A stretch of DNA of 37,852 nucleotides from Allomuricauda sp. TMED12 (GCA_002167435.2 NHBR02000112.1:1-37852), one strand, 5' to 3'. Shown: positions 1 through 8,839, numbered from the stretch's first letter. The notes: generated from the letters alone by a model not told the origin. Program-made: numbers and translations.

Positions 1-2424
1 AGGACGGTGATCATCGGCCTGAGATCGACCGTGGTGCAATTGGAAAAGGAGTTCCGAAACGCCTTTCCCCAAATGAAACTGTTGGTGGCCAACGACAGGG
101 AGGTCGGTGGAATCCAAAAGCGGAACGCCTTTTTTGCGAAGGTCGTCTCCCAACGTCCCGATGTGGTATTGATGAGCCACGATACCTTCAAGTTCATACC
201 GCAGTCCCCCGAGATCATCAAGGAAATCATCCAGGAGGAACTGGACAATCTGGAAAAGGACCTGGGAGTGATCTATGAGAACAAGTACGATATCAACAAA
301 AGGGTGCTGAAGGGACTGGAAATCCGAAAGGAAAACCTGGAGGCACAGCTCCAGAACATTTACCACCAGATCGAAAAAGGAAAGGACAGGATATTGACCT
401 TCGACCAATTGGGATTTGAACATATCATGGTCGACGAGTCACATAAGTTCAAGAACCTGATGTACACCACCAGACACTCCAGGGTAGCTGGCCTGAACAC
501 CAGTACCGGATCTGAAAGGAGCAAGAACCTCTATACGGCGATCAGGACCCTCCAAAGATCCAGGGGCAAGGACTTTCAGGCCACCTTTCTATCGGGTACG
601 CCCATCTCCAATTCCATAACCGAGGTGTACGTCCTGTTCAAGTACCTCATTCCAGAAAGGCTCAAGGAAATGAACATAGCCTCCTTTGACCAATGGGCCC
701 AGGTTTTCGCCAATAAATCCTATGAGTTCGAGCCCACGGTCTCAGGGGACTATAAGGTCCGTGAGCGGTTCCGCTCCTTTAAGAAGATGAAGCTGCTGTC
801 CACCCTGTACAATGAAATTTCCATCATCGTCAATGCACGGACCCACCATATCGATCGGCCCAAAGCGGTGATGGATGTCCATACCATCAAACCCACCGAG
901 GGCCAGTTGGCCTATTTTGAGCAAATAAAGACCTTTCTTGGGACAGGGAACAGTGATTATCTGTATGGCAACAAGACCTATACCGAGGACCAAAAAGGGG
1001 CACTTTCCCTGATTGCGTTGCACCATATGCGCCATGCCTCCATTGACCCCAGGTTGCTCAACCCCGACCTGGAGGACCCCGGGGAAGCCAAACTGCGCAT
1101 CATCGCCCGTGAGGTCTATCGGACCTACACCGAGAGCAACGATTTTAAGGGGACCCAAGCGATTTTTTCCGATCTGGGCACCCCAAAGGACACCTTTAAC
1201 GTCTATTCGGAGATCAAGCGGATCCTGACCGAGGAATTCGATGTCCCGTCCGAAGAGGTGGTGTTCATCCATGATTTCAAGACCGATGGCAAAAGGCTCC
1301 AATGCTTTGACGACCTGAACTCTGGCAAGTACCGTATCATTATAGGCTCCACGGAAAAATTGGGAACCGGGACCAATATCCAGCGAAGGATGGTCAGGAT
1401 CCACCATGTCGATATCCCCCACCGGCCCACGGACGTGGACCAGCGTAACGGAAGGGGGGCAAGGAAAGGGAATGAAATGGCCAAAAAATATTGGGACAAT
1501 AAGGTCATCGTCTCCTTTTATATCGTCGAGAACTCCACCGATGCCCTGATGCTCAATAATGTCAACACCAAAATGAACTTTATAGAGCAGATCACCAATG
1601 GCACCATCCAGTTCAACAGACTGGACATGGGCCCAGTGGACGATAATGGTTCCATCGATTACAAGACCCTGTTGGCCGTGGCCAAGAACGACCCGCTCTT
1701 CCTGGAAAAGGAACAACTGGGCAAAAGGCTGGAAGAGCTGCAACTGGAACGGTCCATCTTCAAACGGAACAGGCTTGAAGCGGAGAACAATATCCGGTTC
1801 CATTCCCGGGAGAGGGAAAAGGTATCGAAGAACATTGAAAAGCTCGAAAGGGACCTACCATTATGGCAATTGATGGAAAGCAAGGAAACATATTATGGAC
1901 TTGTCAGGGAGGCAATGGGGCTTCCATCAAATGCCCAGGATACGGATATTGGACAGGCCATTATCGATCTTTTTGAAAAGCACAAGGGCATGGTTTCGGA
2001 ACATCAGGTCCTAAAGATGGATGGGGCAAGCCTGTGCCTCAGGGTAGAGGATGTGGAGACCCATTCCCTATTTGTCCGGACTGATAATGCGACCTATGGA
2101 CATGGGGCCAGACGGATCGTTGTGAACCCCAAGAGCGTGGCCGATTACATGTACAATGCCCTTTCCAAGATTCCCCGGTCGATCAAGGACCAAAAGGAAC
2201 TAGCCCTTGACCATGGACACCACATTACCGCCAACCAAAAAATATTGGACCTTGATTTTGATAAATTGGACGAGCTCAAGGAGATGGAAACGAGAATGGA
2301 ACAGATCAATGATGAACTGGACAAAAAGTTCGATGTGGATATTACGGATAAGGAAAAAGAACCGGAAAGGCCGGTGATCTCCAATACGGAGTCCTTGGAT
2401 GTAGGGACGGGCCGATCATTATGA
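1..2424 (+). CDS. C-terminal part of a very large SNF2-type helicase/methylase protein of the mobile element (5' end outside window)
   Basis: The reading frame is open from the first base of the window, so the visible 807 codons are only the C-terminal part; the GTG at 7 is not a credible start. Helicase motifs are in order: a DESH Walker B box (about residue 145) followed by KFKN, SGTPISNS (motif III, about 200), a coiled-coil insert, TEKLGTGTNIQ (motif V) and DVDQRNGRGARKGN (motif VI). After the helicase core comes a charged, helical C-terminal region. Giant proteins of this build, with an N-terminal N6-adenine methylase and a SNF2 helicase, are common on plasmids and conjugative elements of Bacteroidetes and resemble the DarB type of antirestriction protein of phage P1. 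A role in protecting or handling incoming element DNA is inferred. The N-terminal methylase would lie outside the window. The gene is GC-rich compared with the cargo further right. Confidence 0.8.
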   Translation, partial: RTVIIGLRSTVVQLEKEFRNAFPQMKLLVANDREVGGIQKRNAFFAKVVSQRPDVVLMSHDTFKFIPQSPEIIKEIIQEELDNLEKDLGVIYENKYDINKRVLKGLEIRKENLEAQLQNIYHQIEKGKDRILTFDQLGFEHIMVDESHKFKNLMYTTRHSRVAGLNTSTGSERSKNLYTAIRTLQRSRGKDFQATFLSGTPISNSITEVYVLFKYLIPERLKEMNIASFDQWAQVFANKSYEFEPTVSGDYKVRERFRSFKKMKLLSTLYNEISIIVNARTHHIDRPKAVMDVHTIKPTEGQLAYFEQIKTFLGTGNSDYLYGNKTYTEDQKGALSLIALHHMRHASIDPRLLNPDLEDPGEAKLRIIAREVYRTYTESNDFKGTQAIFSDLGTPKDTFNVYSEIKRILTEEFDVPSEEVVFIHDFKTDGKRLQCFDDLNSGKYRIIIGSTEKLGTGTNIQRRMVRIHHVDIPHRPTDVDQRNGRGARKGNEMAKKYWDNKVIVSFYIVENSTDALMLNNVNTKMNFIEQITNGTIQFNRLDMGPVDDNGSIDYKTLLAVAKNDPLFLEKEQLGKRLEELQLERSIFKRNRLEAENNIRFHSREREKVSKNIEKLERDLPLWQLMESKETYYGLVREAMGLPSNAQDTDIGQAIIDLFEKHKGMVSEHQVLKMDGASLCLRVEDVETHSLFVRTDNATYGHGARRIVVNPKSVADYMYNALSKIPRSIKDQKELALDHGHHITANQKILDLDFDKLDELKEMETRMEQINDELDKKFDVDITDKEKEPERPVISNTESLDVGTGRSL

Positions 2425-2504
2425 ACCGTTGCCAAGGCCATGGTTCCGATTTTATACCCTCGGGTACAATACCAAATGGTAAAAAAGCTTTCATGGAAAA
2501 ATTA

Positions 2505-2535
2505 TTGTAACAAATATTTGCTAAATTTGTTACAA
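2505..2535. promoter_or_regulatory. 11-bp inverted repeat, likely AbiE operator
   Basis: Perfect arms TTGTAACAAAT (2505-2515) and ATTTGTTACAA (2525-2535) are separated by 9 bp. The right arm overlaps TAAATTTG (2522-2529), which matches the Bacteroidetes -7 element TAnnTTTG; no clear TTG lies at the expected -33 spacing. AbiEi-type antitoxins are known to repress their own operon by binding inverted repeats, so this is a likely autoregulatory operator. If so, the antitoxin starts downstream of it, at the GTG at 2545. Confidence 0.5.
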
Positions 2536-2544
2536 AATAAGCCT

Positions 2545-3147
2545 GTGGAGAGTATCGAGTCCAAAATAAAGAAAAGTATTTCCAGGAAGAAACGGGGAGA
2601 GCTATTGTTCCCTGACGACTTTCGGGGGCTGGGTTCATCCGAAGCGGTGCGTTTGGCCCTCCATAGATTGGAAAAGGAAGGTTATGTACAAAGGGTGGCC
2701 CAGGGAATCTATGCGCGTCCCAAAATAAGCAAATATGCAGGGGAGGTATTGCCAACGGCGGAGGAAATCGCAATGGCCATAGCCAAAAGGGACAAGATAA
2801 GGTTGGTGCCCACCGGGGCATATGCCCTAAGTGCGCTGGGGCTCAGTACACAAGTGCCAATGAAACTTGTCTTTCTTACCGATGGAGCCCCCAGGGAAAT
2901 AAAACTGGGCAAACGAAGCATAAAACTGAAAAAGACCACCCCCAAGAATCTATTGGCCAAGGGCGGGATAAGCAGATTGGTGATACAGGCCCTCCGTGAA
3001 ATTGGAAAGGACAGATTAACGGAAGAGGAGGAAGCAAAAATCATGGCCCTTTTGAAAAAAGAAGACCAAAAGGACCTGCTCCATGATATAGAACTGGCAC
3101 CGGTATGGATACAGAAAATTATGGAAAAGAGCTTGGACAATGGATAA
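2545..3147 (+). CDS. abiEi: Type IV antitoxin, AbiEi/DUF6088 family
   Basis: This is the predicted antitoxin and transcriptional repressor of the AbiE pair. An N-terminal winged-helix segment (RGELLFPDDF, then EAVRLALHRLEKEGYVQRVAQGIYARP) is followed by the family's hallmark stretch (IAKRDKIRLVPTGAYAL, LSTQVPMKLVFLTDG, and the APVWIQKIM end). I prefer the GTG at 2545 because it gives a normal family N-terminus and leaves the inverted repeat 2505-2535 as an untranslated operator. The frame is also open upstream, with ATGs at 2440 and 2476, so a longer protein is possible. The gene overlaps the toxin start by 8 bp, as is usual for this coupled pair. The family assignment is firm; the start is not. 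Confidence 0.85.
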   Translation: MESIESKIKKSISRKKRGELLFPDDFRGLGSSEAVRLALHRLEKEGYVQRVAQGIYARPKISKYAGEVLPTAEEIAMAIAKRDKIRLVPTGAYALSALGLSTQVPMKLVFLTDGAPREIKLGKRSIKLKKTTPKNLLAKGGISRLVIQALREIGKDRLTEEEEAKIMALLKKEDQKDLLHDIELAPVWIQKIMEKSLDNG

Positions 3148-4177
3148 AACCACATTTTACAACATCCCCAAAGAGGATAAACTGGCCATCTATCAAAATG
3201 TAGGGAACAGAACGGGAGTGCCCGATTTTGCAGTTGAAAAGGACTGGTGGGTCGTCCATACATTGAGGACGATTTTTGAAATGGGAATAGGTGAACATTT
3301 GGTGTTCAAGGGCGGGACATCCTTGAGCAAGGCATGGAAACTGATAGAACGGTTCAGCGAGGATATTGACCTCGCCGTTGACCGTGGTTTTTTTGGGTAT
3401 TCCGGGGAACTATCAAAAAAACAGCTCACGAAACTCAGGAAAGAAACAAGTTCCTATATTTCAGGGGAATTCTACCCTGAACTGCAAAGACGGTTCACGG
3501 AGAACGGATTCAATGATGTCGGTTTCAATATCGTTCCCGCCGAATCAAGCGACCAAGATCCACGTATCATAGAAATCTACTATCCCCATATCACCAAATC
3601 CCCCGGATACATACAGCCAAGGGTCCAGGTCGAGATCGGTTGCCGTTCCCTAAGGGAACCTTTTAGCCCCAAACCGATAAGTTCCTTTGTGGATGAACAA
3701 TATCCCGATGCCGAATTCATGGAGCCTCCGGTGATGGTCCCATCCGTAACGCCCGAAAGGACTTTTTTGGAAAAACTGTTCCTTTTGCACGAGGAATTCC
3801 AACGTCCCAAGGAAAAGATAAGGGTGGATAGGCTTAGCCGCCACCTTTATGATATCTATCAATTGGCGAAAACGGAATTTGCGACCAATGCCATCCATGA
3901 CAAAGGATTATATGAAACCATTGTCAGCCACAGATATGTGTTCACAAGACTTGGCGGGGTGGATTATAACCTGCACCAACCCCAGACTATACGGCCCATC
4001 CCGCCATCGGATCTCGAAGAAGCTTGGCAGGCCGATTATAGGACAATGCAGGAACAGATGATTTATGGGGATTCCCCGAGGTACAAAGATCTGATACAAG
4101 GAATCCATGGTTTTTTGGAAAAGATGAATGCCTTGGATTGGAAAATGAAAATGGAATTTTCCCCTCCCAAAAAATAA
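3140..4177 (+). CDS. abiEii: AbiEii/AbiGii-type nucleotidyltransferase toxin
   Basis: 345-residue DNA polymerase beta-type nucleotidyltransferase, the toxin of a type IV toxin-antitoxin/abortive infection pair. The nucleotidyltransferase signature GGTSLSKAW (58-66) is followed by RFSEDIDLAVD with the metal-binding acidic residues D75 and D77. A later block KIRVDRLSRHLYDIYQL is the second conserved family motif. AbiEii toxins studied so far modify tRNA or otherwise block growth when the antitoxin is lost, which stabilises mobile elements and can abort phage infection. All catalytic motifs look intact. Translation is coupled to the antitoxin (start inside its last codons). A rho-independent terminator follows at 4420-4441. 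Confidence 0.88.
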   Translation: MDKTTFYNIPKEDKLAIYQNVGNRTGVPDFAVEKDWWVVHTLRTIFEMGIGEHLVFKGGTSLSKAWKLIERFSEDIDLAVDRGFFGYSGELSKKQLTKLRKETSSYISGEFYPELQRRFTENGFNDVGFNIVPAESSDQDPRIIEIYYPHITKSPGYIQPRVQVEIGCRSLREPFSPKPISSFVDEQYPDAEFMEPPVMVPSVTPERTFLEKLFLLHEEFQRPKEKIRVDRLSRHLYDIYQLAKTEFATNAIHDKGLYETIVSHRYVFTRLGGVDYNLHQPQTIRPIPPSDLEEAWQADYRTMQEQMIYGDSPRYKDLIQGIHGFLEKMNALDWKMKMEFSPPKK

Positions 4178-4299
4178 GAACAGAATGGGCAGGATTACCA
4201 TAATGAAGTATTTTTTATGCTGTCATCCCTGTTCCTGTGGAAGTTGAAGACCCTTCCCTTCGGTCCGGGCGTTTAACCCCCTCGGAACCGGGCATAAAA

Positions 4300-4327
4300 G
4301 CAAGCGGGCGAAAAAACGCCCACTTGC
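4300..4327. terminator. Stem-loop with A6 loop
   Basis: GCAAG-C-GGGCG, loop AAAAAA, CGCCC-A-CTTGC: ten base pairs with one internal mismatch. No strong T-tract follows on the plus strand (ATTTATCTT). It lies 120 bp after the AbiE toxin gene and may act as a weak or auxiliary terminator. The rest of 4178-4559 shows no coding frame. Confidence 0.4.
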
Positions 4328-4419
4328 ATTTATCTTCCCACCGCTCGGATCATTCTTTTCTCTACCCATAAAATGGGACAACGACCCCTATCGACCCATG
4401 GATGCTGTCATGGGACATG

Positions 4420-4441
4420 GCACCCTGAGGGGTGCTTTTTT
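4420..4441 (+). terminator. Rho-independent terminator after the AbiE pair
   Basis: GCACCC stem (4420-4425), TGAG loop, GGGTGC stem (4430-4435) and six T. It separates the AbiE operon from the PRTRC operon. Confidence 0.7.
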
Positions 4442-4515
4442 GTGGAGAGGGAGGAAGAAGAAAAGGGTGGATATTTCCTCGGATTATCCTGTCCCGCCCG
4501 CCCCCTGATCGTATA

Positions 4516-4540
4516 TTTACAATAGTTAATCAATTGTAAA
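4516..4540. promoter_or_regulatory. 8-bp inverted repeat upstream of the PRTRC operon
   Basis: TTTACAAT (4516-4523) and ATTGTAAA (4533-4540) are perfect arms around a 9-bp spacer, 20 bp before the PRTRC E start. The position suits an operator or part of the operon promoter region. The spacing equals that of the AbiE repeat and the arms share the core TTGTAA, but no binding protein can be named. Confidence 0.4.
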
Positions 4541-4559
4541 ACAGTTAAATACATCGTTT

Positions 4560-5060
4560 ATGAACCAATTTTTTTCATCCCTTGAAAAAACGGGGATACG
4601 ACAGTTGGGCCTGAGCATCACCTATACCGATGGAGAGGTGTCGGTGTCCGTACTGCCCAAGAGCCATGCCGATGACAAGGGACTGAAATCCCTAAGACCA
4701 TTGAGCCTACGGGCAAGCGTTGAGGAAATGGACAGCAAGTTCTTCGAGGCCGTCCAAAGACCATTGGAGCGCACAAAGACCATGTTCGACAGCGTGGAAG
4801 CCTATGAGGCATCCTTGAAAGCTTCCGAGGGCAGGACGGCAAAGGCCAAGAAGCAAAAGGAATCCTTGGGCAAGAAGACCACGGCCTTGCAGAACCTTAT
4901 CAAGGAAAAGGACTTCAACCCGATGAAAGACCATGAGAAGGCGATCAAAGCCGCCAAGGAAATCTTGGCCATTGACCCCGAGAACAAAGATGCCAAAAAG
5001 GTCTTGGAGCAGATGTCCCAATATGAATCACCAAACCTTTTCCAAGATGCAGATCGCTAA
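4560..5060 (+). CDS. PRTRC system protein E
   Basis: 166-residue protein, first gene of the PRTRC (ParB-related, ThiF-related cassette) operon. The N-terminal half (GIRQLGLSITYTDGEVSVSVLP, then the KSLRPLSLRAS region) matches what I know of protein E. The C-terminal half is a lysine-rich helical/coiled-coil region ending in a TPR-like AIKAAKEILAIDPENKDA segment. The function is unknown; PRTRC cassettes sit on plasmids and integrated elements, where a replication or maintenance role has been guessed. It overlaps the protein C gene by 14 bp. Confidence 0.8.
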   Translation: MNQFFSSLEKTGIRQLGLSITYTDGEVSVSVLPKSHADDKGLKSLRPLSLRASVEEMDSKFFEAVQRPLERTKTMFDSVEAYEASLKASEGRTAKAKKQKESLGKKTTALQNLIKEKDFNPMKDHEKAIKAAKEILAIDPENKDAKKVLEQMSQYESPNLFQDADR

Positions 5061-5265
5061 CATAACGAGAAAGTACCTTTTCCTGAACGGTAACAGGGAA
5101 AAGATCGAACTGGAGGACATCGACCCCGAAATGGGACATGAACGGATCATGGAGCATTATTCCGCACTATATCCCGAACTGACCAATGCCAATGTCATGG
5201 ACAAGGGTATTATCGATGGGTTCCACGAGGTGCACTTCCAATCATTGGCGGGAACCAAAGGTTGA
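5047..5265 (+). CDS. PRTRC system protein C, small ubiquitin-like (beta-grasp) protein
   Basis: 72-residue protein starting at the ATG at 5047, inside the end of the protein E gene. From family knowledge, PRTRC protein C belongs to a prokaryotic ubiquitin-like family. The sequence has an early beta hairpin (RKYLFLNGNREKIELEDI), a helix, and a last strand ending in SLAGTKG, i.e. a single C-terminal glycine. Together with protein B (E2-like) and the ThiF-type E1 downstream it forms a set that resembles a ubiquitin-like activation pathway. What is conjugated, if anything, is not known to me. Upstream ATG/GTG codons in the same frame lie inside protein E and are ignored. Confidence 0.75.
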   Translation: MQIANITRKYLFLNGNREKIELEDIDPEMGHERIMEHYSALYPELTNANVMDKGIIDGFHEVHFQSLAGTKG

Positions 5266-5269
5266 TGAT

Positions 5270-6357
5270 ATGAACGTGGATGAATTTTTAACCAAGGGAA
5301 AATGTACAACAACATCAAAGACCATCACCTCACGGGAACTCACGGAGTTCCACAACGACCTGTTCAGGGCGTTCCAACAAGAAAGCCACACCATAGGGAC
5401 AAGGCGGATGAAGGCATTGTCAAAAAGGACAGACTGTTTCCTGACCTGAACGTATGGCCCATTGCCCTGAACGATCTATCAGGGAAATTTTCAGGGAAGG
5501 AACTTCGCCAATTGGCAGGGCTGATGGTAGAGGTTACCCGAAAGTTCACGGGGAGCATCGATTCTTGGAGGTTCGATGAAAGGGACAGTCTGCATGACCT
5601 TATCCTTAGGTGTGCCAACAGGCTAAGGGACAGGGCAAGGGTCGATCTGATCGATGTGTACCGCAACTGTGACGGGGAGTTGGAACTTGACCTGAAACGG
5701 TACATCGGGAACAAGGGCAATATCTACTGTATCAATTTAATGCCATTGTATGGGATGAAGCGCAAGAACAGAAAATTGTTCGAGATACTCCTTTCCTTTA
5801 TCAAGGGACTTCCCTTTGAGTCGATCTTCGATACGTGTGAGGACAGGATCGATTGGATATGGACTTTTTTGATCGAGGAAATGGAATATTGCAGGGAAGC
5901 CCCCAACGAGGATTATGGGGAGAGATTGAAAGGTTCGGTAGACTTCCTTTCACGGTACGAAAAGAAGTACAACGACTTTCAGATAACGGATTGGAAATCC
6001 CGATTGGAAAGCTACCGACCCCAAAAGGATGCATATAGGAAGCTAAAAGAACTCCTTTTGGCTTCGGAAAAGTTGGATTTTCAGGTGGTACAACGGGTCT
6101 CCGTCCGTGATGGATATGAGAGCATGGTCGATTTTTACCATACGTTCCTGATAACCGATGATGGCGAGAGCGAATTTACCCGATCGTACATCAACATGCT
6201 CAATGACTGTTCCAACGAGTACGACCTGCTCTCCACCTATGCCCATGCGACCGTAGGTAACGATGGGATAGGGGAATTTGAGGAGGGACTGGAGGAAAAA
6301 CTAAAGGAAGTGGAAAACTTTATTTGTGAACTGAACGAACTGATAGAACGGATTTGA
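5270..6357 (+). pseudogene. PRTRC-locus protein (position of protein F), apparently frameshifted at an A5 run
   Basis: Two overlapping frames appear to make one protein. From the ATG at 5270, four bases after the protein C stop, a well-behaved frame runs MNVDEFLTKGK to RRMKALSKRT and stops at 5449. The downstream frame, open to 6357, reads like real protein only from KKDRLFPDLNVWPIAL onward; its upstream part (5302-5420) looks like out-of-frame noise. One extra A in the five-A run 5422-5426 would join the two as KALSKKDRLFPDL and give about 362 residues. Alternatives are a programmed -1 shift on A-AAA-AGG (5422-5428), a sequencing error, or a downstream start. The C-terminal part is acidic and helical and has no motif I recognise; identity with protein F is inferred from position only. 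Confidence 0.55.
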
Positions 6358-6358
6358 T

Positions 6359-7066
6359 ATGGAAAAAATCATGGAATTGGACATGGACGAACATTTGGTG
6401 CCAAAATTTGCATTGATAGGCTACCCCAGTACACCGAGTCATTACAGTACGGAGCATTATTTTGCCTACCATGGGATAGTGGGGGAATGTCTTACAGCGG
6501 GTATGCCCCTGACCAAGGACACCGCAAGGAATCTGTTCAGATGTCTGGAAGGGGAATTGATAAAATTCTCCTTTAAGGGACTGTTGCCCAAGAACCTTGT
6601 CCACTTCGGTTTTAAGGGTGATTTGCATTTGGTGTGGATTGTCCACCCAAAACGGCACACCCTGTATTTTGATGAAAGGATGGGCATCCCGATAGGCCAG
6701 TACCCCCTCCCCAAACTGGTCTTTTCGTTGAAAGGGAACACGTTGAACGTATTCGCATTAAAACGGAGCGATGCCCTTGACGGGGATACTGTATTGTACC
6801 ATGCCCCCTTGCCCAATGTCAATGCACGGGGCAGGGTCTGCATGGGCAATGTTTCCATGGACTATGACGGATTCGAGCATTATGAGGACATCATGGGGTT
6901 TATGGAAAAACAGTTCTTTTCCTCGGTGTTCACGGAAACCCACCATAACGACCTGATCAAGGGAAACCTTATGGAAAGGATGAAAAATCTCAATGGAAAG
7001 CAGCGTTTCGACGATACCCTACTTATTGCGAACAGCATGACCATAAAACAACTCTATGAAAGATAG
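6359..7066 (+). CDS. PRTRC system protein B, E2-like fold
   Basis: 235-residue PRTRC protein B. From family knowledge these proteins belong to a prokaryotic E2/UBC-like family. The stretch PLPNVNARGRVCMGNV (about 150-165) lines up by eye with the HPN...G-x-x-C-L active-site segment of E2 enzymes, which would make C161 the thioester cysteine. A beta-rich segment (HLVWIVHPKRHTLYF, then PLPKLVFSLKGNTLNVFAL) comes before it, as expected for the fold. The start lies one base after the preceding stop and its end overlaps the ThiF gene by 11 bp, so the operon is tightly coupled. Confidence 0.82.
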   Translation: MEKIMELDMDEHLVPKFALIGYPSTPSHYSTEHYFAYHGIVGECLTAGMPLTKDTARNLFRCLEGELIKFSFKGLLPKNLVHFGFKGDLHLVWIVHPKRHTLYFDERMGIPIGQYPLPKLVFSLKGNTLNVFALKRSDALDGDTVLYHAPLPNVNARGRVCMGNVSMDYDGFEHYEDIMGFMEKQFFSSVFTETHHNDLIKGNLMERMKNLNGKQRFDDTLLIANSMTIKQLYER

Positions 7067-7835
7067 GATACATATCGCTCCCAATTATTTCTTCAATCCC
7101 ACACACCCGATTACAATATCGTTGATAGGGGTAGGTGGAAATGGCTCCCTTATGCTCGCAAGGTTGGCGAGGTTGGATCATGCCCTTCGCCAAACGGGAC
7201 ATCCCGGACTGCACGTCAGGGCATTGGATGGGGATATTGTCGAACCCATGAACATCGGTAGGCAATTGTTCACCCCACATGACCTTGGACAGAACAAGGT
7301 GGTCAATGCATTGACCAAGATCAACCGTGCCTTTGGGTTGCAATGGGAAGGAATACCGATGAATGCCATGACCTTTGGCGATGACATCAGATCGAACATC
7401 ATCGTGACCTGTGTGGACAATGCCAAATACAGGACGGCACTTTCTTTAGCCTTGAGGCACCCCCATAGGGGTTCTGAACATAGGACAATGTTCTACTGGC
7501 TCGACATCGGCAATAGCAGGGACACGGGTCAGTTCGTTCTTGGTAGTCTGTTCGAGGAAGATAGAAAATTGGACGATGGTTCTTTGGAGTATGTAAGCAG
7601 ACTGAGGATGATAACAGACCTTTTCCCGAATTTGGAAGATCATGATACCGAATCCCAACAGGGAAGGGGATGTGCCTATGCCGATCGGTTGATGGAACAA
7701 TCTCTTTATATCAACGATGTCTTGGTGGCGCACGCATCGGACTGTCTGTTCAGGTTGTTGTCGCATAGACAACTCTCCGTCCACGGGGGATTTGTGAACC
7801 TCAAAAGCGGAATGGTCAACCCCATAAAAGTCTAG
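7056..7835 (+). CDS. PRTRC system ThiF-family (E1-like) adenylating protein
   Basis: 259-residue Rossmann-type E1/ThiF/MoeB protein. Visible are the nucleotide-binding GVGGNG (25-30), the acidic pair around D58/D60, EPMNIGRQ (N66, R69), the lysine of GQNK (about 81), and TCVDN (C119, D121). These are the ATP- and Mg-binding residues of the superfamily. It probably adenylates the C-terminus of a ubiquitin-like partner, most simply protein C. There is no C-terminal rhodanese or zinc-ribbon domain. It overlaps protein B. Confidence 0.85.
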   Translation: MKDRIHIAPNYFFNPTHPITISLIGVGGNGSLMLARLARLDHALRQTGHPGLHVRALDGDIVEPMNIGRQLFTPHDLGQNKVVNALTKINRAFGLQWEGIPMNAMTFGDDIRSNIIVTCVDNAKYRTALSLALRHPHRGSEHRTMFYWLDIGNSRDTGQFVLGSLFEEDRKLDDGSLEYVSRLRMITDLFPNLEDHDTESQQGRGCAYADRLMEQSLYINDVLVAHASDCLFRLLSHRQLSVHGGFVNLKSGMVNPIKV

Positions 7836-7841
7836 GGAACT

Positions 7842-8162
7842 ATGGAGTACAATAAAAAAGTGTTCATAAAGGCATCCAATTATTGGGCGATTCATGATGT
7901 TGCCCTGTTGGGAAACTGGAGCAGGGTACAGGGAACAAAACTACAGGCACTTTACCATCTTGTACAGTGCAGGGGCAAGGTCTTGGAGGGCCCAAATGAC
8001 AGTAGGTATAAAGGGATAAAGGTACTGGGATATGGGGACGGGTGCTACATCGGCTTTATCCGTACCGCTTACCAAGCGGACACTTTTTTTCCCTGCAAAC
8101 TCCATGTGGTAAGCTTGCAGGAGCTGGCAAAAAAAAATGAACGGCAAAAGAATCGGTGTTGA
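7842..8162 (+). CDS. Hypothetical protein downstream of the PRTRC ThiF gene
   Basis: 106 residues, not recognised. It starts 6 bp after the ThiF stop, so it is probably in the same operon. The sequence is of mixed alpha/beta character with a glycine-rich KVLGYGDGCYIGF segment and a lysine-rich C-terminus (AKKNERQKNRC). It has no signal peptide or membrane segment. Confidence 0.6.
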   Translation: MEYNKKVFIKASNYWAIHDVALLGNWSRVQGTKLQALYHLVQCRGKVLEGPNDSRYKGIKVLGYGDGCYIGFIRTAYQADTFFPCKLHVVSLQELAKKNERQKNRC

Positions 8163-8241
8163 TATTGCCAATCTACCATGGGTAGGGATTTCAGGAACAG
8201 ATGTTTTCGCACAAATGAGAATGAACTAAAAATCAAAGAAT

Positions 8242-8472
8242 ATGACATTTTCGGAACTTTACAACGACCTTCCCTTAGTGGGTTTTCTATGGGTGGTTCT
8301 TTATACCTATTTGGGCATCCTGCGTATCAAGCGATTGGTGAGGTTGCCATTCTTATTGGTGATCATCCTTATCGGGCTAATTCCTGGTATCTGGTTTGTT
8401 CTTCCCATATTTGCCGTTTTTGAACTGACCATGCAGATCATGGGGGCGCTTATTTATTTCAGGTTGATCTGA
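8242..8472 (+). CDS. Small membrane protein, unknown
   Basis: 76 residues with two hydrophobic helices (about 11-29 and 39-65) joined by a basic turn (RIKRLVR). Not recognised. It is the last gene before a clear terminator at 8479-8503, so it is probably the end of the PRTRC transcript. The overlapping longer frame at 8178-8423 has no protein-like character. Confidence 0.55.
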   Translation: MTFSELYNDLPLVGFLWVVLYTYLGILRIKRLVRLPFLLVIILIGLIPGIWFVLPIFAVFELTMQIMGALIYFRLI

Positions 8473-8478
8473 ACCTTC

Positions 8479-8515
8479 CCGCAAAGGTGGTTATTCTTTG
8501 CGGTCTTCTTCCTTT
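8479..8515 (+). terminator. Rho-independent terminator after the PRTRC operon
   Basis: CCGCAAAG (8479-8486), 9-nt loop, CTTTGCGG (8496-8503), then a T-rich TCTTCTTCCTTT tail. Apart from this and the hairpin at 8840-8868, I see no gene in 8473-8887. Confidence 0.7.
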
Positions 8516-8839
8516 CCGTATTACCCATAACGGGATTAATGGGAATCACATGAATTTATAATAGATTATGGTTTAGGTTTTTTGCAGAACTCCATTGCGT
8601 TCTGTTTGCCTTTTGGGGTCCAGCTTTGTTAAGGAGATTGATTAGACGACAATGATTATTTCTTGTCCAATCTTTTCCAAGTAAGCAACCTTGTATTAGG
8701 CTTACACAAGACCCTCGTAGAGTTCAAGTATGATGCACATTAGGAGCAGTTTTTATTTTTCAAATCTCATTCTTTAATTTGAATCATAAAATTTACCTGT
8801 CCCAATCAATAATTTTTTATTAGGTTTTCTTTTAAAGGG

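Noticed and set aside
742..1803. 353-codon minus-strand open frame opposite the helicase
   Set aside because: It mirrors a GC-rich coding frame, has an unnatural composition rich in G, L, P and H, and no motif; the plus-strand helicase motifs are certain.
5302..5420. N-terminal part of the long frame from ATG 5302
   Set aside because: The translation is rich in H, P and R and looks like the shadow of the better frame from 5270.
8178..8423. 81-codon frame overlapping the small membrane protein
   Set aside because: The alternative frame 8242-8472 gives two clean membrane helices; this one has no structure.
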